Source: JALORV01 sp963766365
GTDB taxonomy: Bacteria; Pseudomonadota; Gammaproteobacteria; Burkholderiales; Burkholderiaceae_F
Assembly: GCA_963766365.1 (NCBI GenBank)
Contig: CAVXZK010000010.1
Location: 219,654-283,653, forward strand
Reading direction: 5' to 3'
Length of the DNA: 64,000 nucleotides
Shown: in pieces, positions 43,278-51,874 of the stretch
Position numbering within the stretch: the stretch's first letter is position 1
How the letters are laid out: each line of letters begins with the position of its first letter
Notes under the pieces: generated by a model
Told to the model about the DNA's origin: nothing
Databases searched by the model: none
What the model saw: only the letters and a program-made list of their open reading frames with translations
Program-made: the position numbers and the translations under genes

Positions 43278-44240
43278 ATGTTCACGCATACCCTAAAAGC
43301 GACCGGTCGGTCGCTACTCTTCTCGGCGGGACGCGCTGGCGTGCGCGTCGGATCCGTCGTCACGCCGAGGCGCACCGCACGCCATGTCGCGCAGCGCTTT
43401 TTCAAGACCGACCGCGCCGCGCCGGAACGCCGCCGCTTCAGCGCCGAGCCGCCGCACGTGCTGACAATGAACCTGGCCGATGGCCCGGTCGTCGCCTACC
43501 GCTGGGGTGACACGGTGCGTGCTCCGACGGTGATGCTGGTGCATGGCTGGAACGGATGGGCGCAGCAGCTGGAGCACTTCGTCGAGCCGCTGCGCGCGCA
43601 GGGCTATGCCGTGCTGGCGTTTGACCACGTTGCCCATGGCGCCAGCCCGGGCGACCAGGCGACGTTGCCGATCATGATCCGCACCGTCTCCGCGCTGCTG
43701 GACCAAGTGCATCACCCGGTTGGGGTCATCAGCCACTCGCTCGGCGCGGCGGCCGTTGCCGCAGTGCTCGCCGAGTTCCCCGAAACGGTACCGGCTGCGG
43801 TGCTGATCGCGCCGCCGACCGATCCGCGGCCTTTCCTGCGCTGGGTCGCGCGCGGCCTCGGCGCGCCGGATACGCTGCTCGATGATGTCCAGCGCGAGGC
43901 CGAGGCGCATGCCGGCGTGCCGATGGCCGAGCTGGTGGCCGACGAAGAATTCGCGCGTCGACTCATCACTCCGGTGCTGGTGGTGCACGACACCAAGGAT
44001 GCCGAGGTGCCGATCACGAACGGGCACGTCTATGCGCGGGCTCCGAACGCTCGACTGCTGGCGACCGATGGCCTCGGCCATCGTCGCATCCTGCGCGACC
44101 TGCACGTCGTCGACGCGTCAGTGCGCTTCATCGCCGAGCACCGGCAGGCCCGCCCGCTGGCGCTCGTGACGCCTTCCGGCGTGCCGAGCAGCGCCCGCGC
44201 GCATCGCGACATGCTCACCGATGTCGGCGCGATGGCGTAA
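43278..44240 (+). CDS. Alpha/beta hydrolase
   Basis: 320 residues from the ATG at 43278, with AGGAGG 9 bases upstream. Oxyanion strand VMLVHGWNGWAQQLEHF, nucleophile elbow GVISHSLGAAAV (Ser in S-H-S-L-G), acid TPVLVVHDTKDAEVP and catalytic His in GLGHRRIL complete the alpha/beta-hydrolase triad. The N-terminal 60 residues (TLKATGRSLLFSAGRAG, then basic) are extra and could bind membranes. The second TetR-type operator (43298-43315) lies within codons 7-13, so the gene appears controlled by the upstream TetR. Substrate unknown, probably an ester. Confidence 0.88.
   Translation: MFTHTLKATGRSLLFSAGRAGVRVGSVVTPRRTARHVAQRFFKTDRAAPERRRFSAEPPHVLTMNLADGPVVAYRWGDTVRAPTVMLVHGWNGWAQQLEHFVEPLRAQGYAVLAFDHVAHGASPGDQATLPIMIRTVSALLDQVHHPVGVISHSLGAAAVAAVLAEFPETVPAAVLIAPPTDPRPFLRWVARGLGAPDTLLDDVQREAEAHAGVPMAELVADEEFARRLITPVLVVHDTKDAEVPITNGHVYARAPNARLLATDGLGHRRILRDLHVVDASVRFIAEHRQARPLALVTPSGVPSSARAHRDMLTDVGAMA
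43298..43315 (+). promoter_or_regulatory. Second TetR-type operator inside the hydrolase coding sequence
   Basis: AGCGACCGGTCGGTCGCT differs from the perfect palindrome in the tetR promoter (AGCGACCGATCGGTCGCT) at one position. It lies 20 bases after the hydrolase start codon, where a bound repressor would block transcription from the tetR promoter or an internal one. Confidence 0.65.
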
Positions 44241-44661
44241 CACGACGCGTCGCCGGCGGAGCGACGCATGCGGCTCCGCCGGCCGCCAAAGCGCGGAAAA
44301 CTGCGCGCTCTCATCCGTAGCGCCATGTGTTCGGCCGGCGCCGCGCTGCGCCTGTCGATCGCAACCGTAGGCGAGTCGCTGGTGGTGCCGTCGCTCGTGA
44401 CACCGGTGAAAAACGGGAGAGATGAAGCACCGTCCCCGAACCTTCCGCGCCGCTCGGGCAGGGCAAGGCACTTTGGCACCGTGTGCAACGCGAAACGCTA
44501 ACCCTCTGCTCGGATCCCTCCCTCAGCGGAGGGAGGGGCAGGGGAGGGAGCGTGGGGTTGCAAGTCGGCGGAGCGCGCGGCCGCTCCGGAGCGCAGCTGA
44601 CTGACTTGCCGTTTCAGTGCGAGCGCACGTGCGACCCGCAGGGTCGCGTACACGAGCACTG
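44241..44661. other. Intergenic region with dispersed-repeat copy
   Basis: About 420 bases between the convergent hydrolase and aminopeptidase genes. The right-hand part is a copy of the dispersed repeat (next entry). The left part (44241-44500) shows no coding pattern I can support. Confidence 0.5.
44511..44656 (-). repeat. Dispersed post-stop repeat, copy A
   Basis: On the minus strand, read after the pepP stop, this runs GTGTACGCGACC...GGTCGCACGTGC, then ACGGCAAGTCAGTC, CTGCGCTCCGGAGCGGCCGC and GCGCTCCGCCG, matching the plus-strand copies at 57587 and 60119. It begins 5 bases after the stop and ends in a perfect 9-bp hairpin (44516-44524 with 44529-44537). It probably folds into three successive hairpins and may end transcription. 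Confidence 0.8.
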
Positions 44662-46488
44662 TCAAATTGGGGCCGTCCGCTCCTGCAGCCACTGCGCCGC
44701 CGCGCCGCTGACGAGCGGGCTGACGCGACGCCGCACCTCGTCGTGATACGCGTTGAGCCAGCCGATCTCGTCGTTGCGCATCAGCGTGCGCTCGATCAGC
44801 CGGGTGTCGATCGGGCACAGCGTCAGCGTTTCGAAGCGCAGGAATTCGCCGAATTCGCTTCGGTCGGTCGGCACGTTGAGCACCAGGTTCTCGATGCGCA
44901 CGCCCCATTTGCCTGGACGATAAATGCCCGGCTCGTTGGACGTGATCATGCCGGGTTCCATCGCCGTCTGCGGCTCCGGCGCGAGGTGCGGCGTGATGCC
45001 GTGCGGCCCTTCGTGCACGTTCAGGAAGTAGCCGACACCGTGACCCGTGCCGTGGCCGAAGTCGATGCCGGCAGCCCAGATCGGCGCGCGTGCCAGCGTG
45101 TCGAGCAACGGACTCTTCGTGCCGCGCGGGAAGCGCGCGACCGACAGCGCGATCATGCCCTTGAGCACCAGGGTGTAATCGCGGCGTTGCTCGGCCGTCG
45201 TCTCGCCGACCGGCACGACGCGCGTGATGTCGGTGGTGCCGCCGAGATACTGGCCGCCGGAATCGATCAGCAGCAGGCCGTTGCCCGTCGAACCCGGAGT
45301 GGCAATCGTGGCGTGCGATTCCTCGGTGGCCTTGTAGTGGGGCTGCGCACCGTTGGCGTTGAATGCGGCGATCGTCGTGAAGCTGGGGCAGACGAATCCC
45401 GGCCGGCGTGCGCGGGCGCTGGTGATTTTCTCGTCGATCGTGAGTTCGGTGATCAGCTCCTTGCCCAGTGCAGCCTCGAACCACGCGAAGAATTCGGCCA
45501 GCGCGGCACCATCCTGTGCCATCGTTGCGCGGATGTGTGCGACTTCGGCCGAAGTCTTGCGCGACTTCGCCATCGTCGTTGGGTTGATCGCCTCGATGAC
45601 TTCGACGCCGGACGGCACGACCTGGCGCATGCCGAGGGTGACGCGGCGTGGGTCAATCAGCAGCGTGGCGGCCGGCGGCAGCGCCGCGAGCGCGGCCGCC
45701 GCCTGCGTGTAGGGCACGACGATGACGCCGTCGGCGGCAAGCGTCGCCTTCAGCCCGTTTTCGATCTTGCCGTCGGCGACAAAGAGCCGTGCGCTGCGCG
45801 CGTCGAGCAGCACGTGCGCGACGAACACCGGGTTGTGGCTGACATCGGCGCCGCGCAGGTTGGTGAGCCACGCGATGTCGTCCAGTGTCGAGATGAAGTG
45901 ATGGGTGGCACCGGCCTTGCGCATTTCCTCGCGCACCGTCGCCAGCTTGGCGGCGCGCGGCGTGCTCGCGTACGGAGCAACGTGCTCGAAGATCGGCGGC
46001 ACCGGCAGCGTGGCGCGATCCGGCCACACCTCGGACAGGATGTCCAGGTCGGTGCGCAGCCGGATGCCTTTGGCGATCAGTGCCGCTTCCAGCGCGCGAC
46101 CGGCGGCAAGCGCAAGGACGTTGCCATCGACGCCGACGGCGTCGCCCGACTTCAATGTGCCGGCGAGCCAGTCCACGTGGGCGAGGCTGCCCGCACCCGG
46201 AATCTTCATCAGGTCGATGCCGGTGCCGGCCAGTTGCACCTCAGCCTGGGTCCAGTAGCGGCTGTCGACCCAGAGGCCGGCGGCGTCGCGCGTCACGAGC
46301 AGCGTGCCGACCGAGCCGGTGAATCCGCTGAGCCACTCGCGCCCCTTCCACCGGTCCGGCAGGTACTCTGAAAGGTGAGGGTCGCTCGACGGCACAATGA
46401 CGGCCGCCAGGCCGTGGCGCGCCATCGCCTGGCGTAGTGCTTCGATGCGGGCGCGCACGGTGGCGCGGCGAGAGTCCAGGGTGTCCAT
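44662..46488 (-). CDS. pepP: Xaa-Pro aminopeptidase (M24B)
   Basis: 608 residues from the ATG at 46488 (MDTLDSRRATVRARIEALR); longer upstream frame is not conserved. Two creatinase-N-like domains (about 10-310, including PSSDPHLSEYLPDRWKGREWLSGFTGS) precede the pita-bread catalytic domain and a short M24_C tail. Metal ligands: LLIDSGGQYLGGTTDITR (two Asp), GHGTGHGVG (His), SNEPGIY (Glu) and RIENLVL (Glu). This three-domain form is the aminopeptidase P1 type found in bacteria and eukaryotic cytosol, cutting the N-terminal residue before proline; the symbol pepP is used loosely. Followed directly by repeat copy A. Confidence 0.9.
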   Translation of the reverse strand: MDTLDSRRATVRARIEALRQAMARHGLAAVIVPSSDPHLSEYLPDRWKGREWLSGFTGSVGTLLVTRDAAGLWVDSRYWTQAEVQLAGTGIDLMKIPGAGSLAHVDWLAGTLKSGDAVGVDGNVLALAAGRALEAALIAKGIRLRTDLDILSEVWPDRATLPVPPIFEHVAPYASTPRAAKLATVREEMRKAGATHHFISTLDDIAWLTNLRGADVSHNPVFVAHVLLDARSARLFVADGKIENGLKATLAADGVIVVPYTQAAAALAALPPAATLLIDPRRVTLGMRQVVPSGVEVIEAINPTTMAKSRKTSAEVAHIRATMAQDGAALAEFFAWFEAALGKELITELTIDEKITSARARRPGFVCPSFTTIAAFNANGAQPHYKATEESHATIATPGSTGNGLLLIDSGGQYLGGTTDITRVVPVGETTAEQRRDYTLVLKGMIALSVARFPRGTKSPLLDTLARAPIWAAGIDFGHGTGHGVGYFLNVHEGPHGITPHLAPEPQTAMEPGMITSNEPGIYRPGKWGVRIENLVLNVPTDRSEFGEFLRFETLTLCPIDTRLIERTLMRNDEIGWLNAYHDEVRRRVSPLVSGAAAQWLQERTAPI

Positions 46489-46593
46489 GGCACGACGAAA
46501 GGCGGGAGGTGGGCGAAGTGTAGAGCGCTGCGCCCGCCCGCGGTGCGCTCCGGCCGCCGTTCCTGACGATCTATTGGGATGAGGAGAACTGGA

Positions 46594-46977
46594 GTGAACA
46601 ACGCCATCGAGGAGTGGCACCGTATCGTGCGCGAGCGTGACATCGATGCGCTGGATGATCTGCTGGATGACGATGTGGTCTTTCACTCGCCGGTAGTGCA
46701 CACGCCCCAACGCGGCCGTCCGATCACAGCGCTGTATCTGGCAGCCGCAGTCGTGGTGTTCGGCAACGAGACCTTCCGCTACGTGCGGGAGTGTCGCGCC
46801 ACTAACGAGGCCGTGCTCGAATTCCTCGTCACGATCGACGGCATCGAGGTCAACGGTGTCGACATGATTCGCTGGAACGACGCGGGCCGCATCGTCGACT
46901 TCAAGGTGATGCTGCGCCCGCTGAAGGCCATCAATCTGGTTCACCAGAAGATGGGCGCAATGCTGCAGGCGCGCTGA
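46594..46977 (+). CDS. NTF2-like (SnoaL-type) protein
   Basis: 127 residues from a GTG at 46594, with GAGGAG 7 bases upstream (the ATG at 46579 overlaps that site). The pattern IEEWHRIVRERDIDALDDLLDDDVVFHSPV, then GRPITALYL and a C-terminal beta sheet (VLEFLVTIDGIEVNGVDMIRWNDAGRIVDFKVM) is the cone-shaped NTF2/SnoaL fold. Such proteins bind small molecules or catalyse isomerisations; ligand unknown. Diverges from pepP by about 105 bases. Confidence 0.8.
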   Translation: MNNAIEEWHRIVRERDIDALDDLLDDDVVFHSPVVHTPQRGRPITALYLAAAVVVFGNETFRYVRECRATNEAVLEFLVTIDGIEVNGVDMIRWNDAGRIVDFKVMLRPLKAINLVHQKMGAMLQAR

Positions 46978-46986
46978 GCGACGTCG

Positions 46987-48645
46987 TCAGCGTGGCGCGG
47001 CGGTTTCGGCACGCCAGCGCGTCCAGCCCGGGAAGCGCCGTTCCATTACGCGGATCAGGTGCTCGCTGGCGCGCTCTCGCGTCGCGGCGGCGATCGGTGG
47101 CGCGGCCGTCGAGGCCACGGTGCGTATGGCGCCCGTCCTGCTGGCCGTTGCGGCAATCGAACGAGCGAACAGCGCGAACACGTCGGTGCGATTGGCGGTG
47201 CCCCCGTTGGTTCGCACGAACACCGGCACGAAGACATTGCCGCTGGCTGCCAGGCCGTGATAGTCGCCGATGAAGTAGCCGCCGGCCTGTGGCGCGATGG
47301 CCAGATCGAATGTCGGCGTCAGCCGCGCCTCGGTCCAGTTCGCCGCGTCGATCGAGCGCGCCAATATCAGGTCGGTCGGCAGGGTCGCCGGGTCTTCGGT
47401 GTTGCTGCGAAGGTCGTAGTACGTGACGCCGATCGTGCCATCGGTGCGGACCCGGATCGTCGGCGTAAAGGCGGGCACGCTGCGCGCGCTGTTGATCTGC
47501 GCCGGTGGGCTCCACGTCAGACCGCCATCGCCGGAGCGCGACAGTGCAATGCCATCGACCGTCCCGCCGCTGAAGCGCGCGTCCTGCCACGCGATCAGCA
47601 GCTGGCCGTTGGGTGCCGCTGCAATCGCCGGAAGGATCGAACCGTCGCGGATCGGCTGCCGCGTGACCGGGTCGCGCGCGCCGACCGCGAGCAGGTCGGC
47701 GACCTTGATCGGGCCGCCCCAGCTGCCGCCCCGGTCCGTCGAACGGATCACCTGGATCGATGCCGCCTCGGTGCCGCTGGGTCCCGGGTCGATCTGTGTG
47801 AAGGCATTGACGAGCGTGCCGTTGGGCAGCACGACGATCTGGCTGCCAATCGTCTGCGAGCGCGAGCCGGGGTCGTAGATCACCCGCGCCCCCTCCCACG
47901 TGAGCCCGCCGTCGGTTGTTCGCGCCAGCAGCGCCGGGCCGCCACCCGCGAGTGCGAGGCGATCCCATACCGCGTACACATACCGCGCATCCGTCGGATC
48001 GGCCGTGATGCTGTTCTTGTCGTTGAAGAAGTTGCTGTCACTGAGGATCAGCGTCGTGGCCGCGCTCCAGGTACGACCGCCGTCGGTCGATCGAGCCACC
48101 AGCATCGCGCTGGAGGAACCGGGCTGCAACGCGTTGCCCTCGAACGCGAGCGCCATCTGGAATGCCACGCCGTTTGGAGCGAACGTCACCCAGGGGTCAG
48201 TGGCGCGGCCGTAATTGCCGCCGTTCGACGAAGTGCCGCCGCCACAGCGCGATACCGCAAACGCGGCGCGTGTCCACGTCACCCCGCCATCGGTGCTGCT
48301 GGCTGTCACGATGCCGCTTGCGCCGCCCGACGACCAGCGGTCCTGCTGCCAGCTTGCTACAAGGTTGTCCGGGTCGACGGGATTCAGCGCCACCTGCGGT
48401 TCCACTTCGGCGTTGCGGTACTCGGTGCCGGTGCTGGTGCCGGAGCAGCTGGCCGGGAAGGTCGTATCGGCGGAGAGGCGGACTTCCGTGTCGGCGATGA
48501 GCGGCGGCAGGATGACTGGCGGAGGGGCCGGGGTAGGCACAGGACTCGGTGGCGGTGGAACGGGAGTCGGTGACGAGTCGCCGCCGCAGGCGCTTACGGC
48601 CGCTACGACCAACGCAGCACTGGTGAACAGCCTCACTCGCTGCAT
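46987..48645 (-). CDS. Exported lipoprotein with Asp-box repeats (sialidase-like beta-propeller)
   Basis: 552 residues from the ATG at 48645 (a second ATG at 48651 is too close to GGGGG). Lipoprotein signal AALVVAAVSACGGD, a Pro-rich spacer, then a six-bladed-propeller-like body with Asp boxes (SxDxGxTW): SSTDGGVTW, STDGGRTW, TTDGGLTW, STDRGGSW and SGDGGLTW. The fold is that of BNR/exo-sialidases, but the catalytic Arg triad and Tyr/Glu cannot be confirmed, so enzymatic activity is open. Surface or periplasmic. Converges with the NTF2-like gene (9 bases between stops). Confidence 0.75.
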   Translation of the reverse strand: MQRVRLFTSAALVVAAVSACGGDSSPTPVPPPPSPVPTPAPPPVILPPLIADTEVRLSADTTFPASCSGTSTGTEYRNAEVEPQVALNPVDPDNLVASWQQDRWSSGGASGIVTASSTDGGVTWTRAAFAVSRCGGGTSSNGGNYGRATDPWVTFAPNGVAFQMALAFEGNALQPGSSSAMLVARSTDGGRTWSAATTLILSDSNFFNDKNSITADPTDARYVYAVWDRLALAGGGPALLARTTDGGLTWEGARVIYDPGSRSQTIGSQIVVLPNGTLVNAFTQIDPGPSGTEAASIQVIRSTDRGGSWGGPIKVADLLAVGARDPVTRQPIRDGSILPAIAAAPNGQLLIAWQDARFSGGTVDGIALSRSGDGGLTWSPPAQINSARSVPAFTPTIRVRTDGTIGVTYYDLRSNTEDPATLPTDLILARSIDAANWTEARLTPTFDLAIAPQAGGYFIGDYHGLAASGNVFVPVFVRTNGGTANRTDVFALFARSIAATASRTGAIRTVASTAAPPIAAATRERASEHLIRVMERRFPGWTRWRAETAAPR

Positions 48646-48923
48646 CGGCATCCCCCCGCATGCAAAGCTGGATTCTGCACGCACTGAACCGAGGATTGAA
48701 GAATTCAGGGCACAGGCTTTCGCGCAAGCGCGTGGGTGTTCACATACCTGGCCCGACGGGACGTCGTCGTTCGCGTTGACATGCGTCAACGGCGCTCGGG
48801 CCGACCTGCGTAGTGTGCGATTTCAGTTGTCTTTCGTCTCGCGCGGCGCCGCAAGGGAGGGGCGCATCGGGTACGCTGGCGCGGTCCCCGATGTGTTTTG
48901 CGGTCGCCGCTTTCTTTTTCTGC

Positions 48924-51407
48924 ATGCCATCTGAACTGATACGCAAGGCCAAGGTTGCTTCCCTGGCCGGGCTCGATGCGACTCCCACCGCGCAGCCCGC
49001 CGAAGGACTCTGCGACCATTGCGGCGATACTCTCGCCGGTCTCAAGGTTGTTCAGCGCCAGGTCGGCGCGCAGATGCGGTCGTTCTGTTGCTACGGCTGT
49101 GCCTTCATTGCGGAACAACTGTTCCTGGCGCAGGCGGGTGCGCGCGACCGCGAAGCGCTCAACGCGGCGATAACGCCAAGCGACGACACGGCAACGCGGC
49201 AGGCGCCGACCGCCCCGACCGCGCAGGCGCGTGTCGAGGTGCGTGGCATGGTTTGCGCGGCCTGCGGCCTGCTGATCGAGCATCAGCTGCGGCGCCTGCC
49301 TGGCGTGGTTCAGGCGCATGTCGATTTCACGGCGCAGCGGGCATTCATCGCCTACGATGACAAGCTGGTGTCGCGCGACGAAGTGCTGCGCGAGATCCGC
49401 CGTGCCGGCTACGAGACGGGAGCCGCCGAACAGGATGCGCGGCGCGCGGCGCGGGTCGATCTCCTGCGGGTGCTGATCGCCTGGTTGATGATGATGCAGG
49501 TGATGATGCTTGCGGTGCCGCTGTATCTTGCGGCGCCCGGCGATGTCGCGCCAGACATCGAGCAGCTGATGCGCATCGCCAGCCTGATCCTGACGCTGCC
49601 GGTGGTGCTGTTCAGTGCACAGCCCCTGTATCGCGCGGCGTGGAGTCAGGTGCGCATCGGCAGCATCGGCATGGATGTCCCGGTCGTGCTCGGCATCGGC
49701 ACGGCCTTTGTCGCCAGCGCGATCGCGACGATGAGCGCGCGCGGCCATGTGTACTTCGACTCGGTCACGATGTTCGTCGCGCTGGTGCTCGGTACCCGCT
49801 GGCTGCTGGCGCGAGGCCTCGCCGCGGCGCGCGAGCATATCGAGAACGCCCGTCGGCAGTCGACGCTGAGTGCCCAGCGTCTGGTGGCCTTCCCGTCGTC
49901 ACTGGCGACAGAAGCGATCAGCGCCGAGAAGCTGCGCGTCGGTGACCGCGTGCTGGTGCCGCCCGGTGAAACCGTGCCAGCCGACGGCGTGGTGGTGCAC
50001 GGTCGTTCGAGCTGTTCGCAAGCCTGGCTGACCGGCGAATCGACGCCGATCGAGAAATCTTCCGGGGCGCCGGTCCTGGCGGGCTCGGTGAACCTCGATC
50101 AACCCATGGTTGTTGAAGTTACACGTCGTGGCGAAGCAACGTCACTCGCCGCGTTGCAGCGCCTGGTTGACGAAGCGGGGCGCGATCGACCGCGTGTAGT
50201 CGAGCTGGCGAACCGCGTCGCGGTGTATTTCCTTTGGGCGGTGCTGGCGATCACGGCGCTGACTGTCATCGGCTGGTGGATCGTCGATCCCGCGCAGGCG
50301 CTGCCGAATGCAATCGCCGTACTGGTGGCGACCTGCCCGTGTGCCCTGTCGCTGGCGGCGCCAGCCGCTTTTTCGGCAGCGCAGTCCGCCCTCGCGCAGA
50401 GGCGTGTCTTGCTCGCCCGGACTGCGGCGCTGGAAACCCTGGCGCAAGTCAACGTACTCGCTTGCGACAAGACCGGGACGCTGACGACCGGAGATCCGTC
50501 GCTGCTGAAGCAGCTTCTGCTGCGCGAGGGCGATCCGGAGCAGATGCTGGCGATCGCGGCGGCGATGGAGACCATGTCGACCCATCCGTACGCGCGGGCG
50601 CTGCTGCATGCAGCGCAGACGCTGGCAATGCCGTTGCCGACGCTGACCGACGGGCGCGTGGAAGCCTCGGCAGGGATCGAGGCGACCGTCGGGCGGCATC
50701 GTTACCGGCTCGGCAAGATCGAGTTTGCGCTGCCCGAGAAGCTGACGTCGCAGCGCGGCGGCGTGGCTGCCATCGTGACGAACGAAGGGCTTGCCGCATC
50801 CAGCTACATCGTGCTGGCGGACGATGCGGGAGCGATTGCCGTCTTCGCCTTCGGCGAGCGCCTGCGAGACGACGCGCCTGCGCTGGTCGATGCAGCCGCG
50901 GCACGTGGCGTCGAGGTCGTTCTGCTGTCGGGCGATCGTCGCGAGCCAGTGCAGACGGTGGCGAAAGCGCTAGGCATCGAACGCGCGCTGGCGCACCAGA
51001 CGCCGGACAGCAAGCGCATTTGGGTCGCCGGGCAGCAGAGCGCCGGCCACCAGGTAGCCATGCTCGGAGATGGGCTCAACGATGCCCCGGTGATCGCGCA
51101 GGCAGATGTGTCGATCGCGCTCGCTGGCGGGTCCATGCTGGCGCAGGCGCGGGCCGATTTCATCGTGCTCAATTCCCGCCTGTCCGATGTGGAATACACG
51201 CTGGCAGCGGCACATCGCGCACGCCGCATCGTGCGCCAGAACCTCGCATGGGCGTTCGTCTACAACGTCGTCATCATTCCGCTGGCGGCTTTCGGCTTTG
51301 TCTCTCCGGCGGTCGCGGCGGCCGGAATGGCTGCCAGTTCCCTGGCGGTCGTGGCCAACGCGCTGCGCGCAAAGAACGTGAGCACGGGCGGTGCGCGTCC
51401 GCGTTAA
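48924..51407 (+). CDS. ccoI: Copper-transporting P-type ATPase for cbb3 oxidase assembly
   Basis: About 827 residues from the ATG at 48924; earlier in-frame ATGs exist but no good ribosome site helps choose. N-terminus CDHCG and CCYGC (CcoI/FixI zinc/copper-binding extension), HMA domain GMVCAACGLLIE, transmembrane metal site TCPCALSL, phosphorylation site CDKTGTLTTGD and hinge GDGLNDAP. P1B-type ATPase supplying copper to the cbb3 oxidase active site. The next gene is ccoS, as usual in this cluster. Confidence 0.93.
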   Translation: MPSELIRKAKVASLAGLDATPTAQPAEGLCDHCGDTLAGLKVVQRQVGAQMRSFCCYGCAFIAEQLFLAQAGARDREALNAAITPSDDTATRQAPTAPTAQARVEVRGMVCAACGLLIEHQLRRLPGVVQAHVDFTAQRAFIAYDDKLVSRDEVLREIRRAGYETGAAEQDARRAARVDLLRVLIAWLMMMQVMMLAVPLYLAAPGDVAPDIEQLMRIASLILTLPVVLFSAQPLYRAAWSQVRIGSIGMDVPVVLGIGTAFVASAIATMSARGHVYFDSVTMFVALVLGTRWLLARGLAAAREHIENARRQSTLSAQRLVAFPSSLATEAISAEKLRVGDRVLVPPGETVPADGVVVHGRSSCSQAWLTGESTPIEKSSGAPVLAGSVNLDQPMVVEVTRRGEATSLAALQRLVDEAGRDRPRVVELANRVAVYFLWAVLAITALTVIGWWIVDPAQALPNAIAVLVATCPCALSLAAPAAFSAAQSALAQRRVLLARTAALETLAQVNVLACDKTGTLTTGDPSLLKQLLLREGDPEQMLAIAAAMETMSTHPYARALLHAAQTLAMPLPTLTDGRVEASAGIEATVGRHRYRLGKIEFALPEKLTSQRGGVAAIVTNEGLAASSYIVLADDAGAIAVFAFGERLRDDAPALVDAAAARGVEVVLLSGDRREPVQTVAKALGIERALAHQTPDSKRIWVAGQQSAGHQVAMLGDGLNDAPVIAQADVSIALAGGSMLAQARADFIVLNSRLSDVEYTLAAAHRARRIVRQNLAWAFVYNVVIIPLAAFGFVSPAVAAAGMAASSLAVVANALRAKNVSTGGARPR

Positions 51408-51413
51408 CACTGC

Positions 51414-51605
51414 ATGGATTCGCTGTACCTGCTGATCCCGCTGTCGGTGCTGCTGGTCCTGGCCATTGCGGCGATCCTGGTGTGGGCCGTCATTTCCGGG
51501 CAGTTCGACCGTCTCGACGATGCCGGCGCGCGCGCTTTGCGCGAGGAGCCGGACGCGCCTGAAGACCACACCGACGCCGCCACCAAGCCCCCGGCGAATG
51601 GCTGA
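51414..51605 (+). CDS. ccoS: Cbb3-type cytochrome oxidase assembly protein CcoS
   Basis: 63 residues: one N-terminal helix SLYLLIPLSVLLVLAIAAILVW followed by AVISGQFDRLDDAGARAL, where the VxSGQFDxLDxxG sequence is the CcoS signature. Needed for heme and copper insertion into the oxidase. Six bases after ccoI. Confidence 0.92.
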   Translation: MDSLYLLIPLSVLLVLAIAAILVWAVISGQFDRLDDAGARALREEPDAPEDHTDAATKPPANG

Positions 51606-51702
51606 CGTCGCGTCGTTCGGGTTTCACCATCCGCATCGCGCCGGTGTCCGTCAAGATTTCTGCTTTCGCCGCTCCGACATTTGCAGGGCCGTTCCGCTGC
51701 GA

Positions 51703-51716
51703 TTGACCTGTATCAA
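51703..51716 (+). promoter_or_regulatory. FNR-box-like site upstream of ccoN
   Basis: TTGACCTGTATCAA reads TTGAC-N4-ATCAA, the FNR consensus TTGAT-N4-ATCAA with one mismatch. It lies 159 bases before the ccoN start, in the only sizeable gap of the cluster, and the genome encodes an FNR a few kilobases downstream, so it fits oxygen-responsive activation of ccoNOQP. Confidence 0.7.
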
Positions 51717-51874
51717 CCGTAGCGCAGCACCGGGTTTCTACCATCCCCGCCGGGACTCGGAGCGCGGTCGCCACGGTGGCCGTGCGATCAAAGAGCAACG
51801 GAGAACCCATTCCAGGCCGGCACGCGCAAACGCCAGATTGCGCGGACGCTCACGCACTATCGCAAGAGGAAGAC

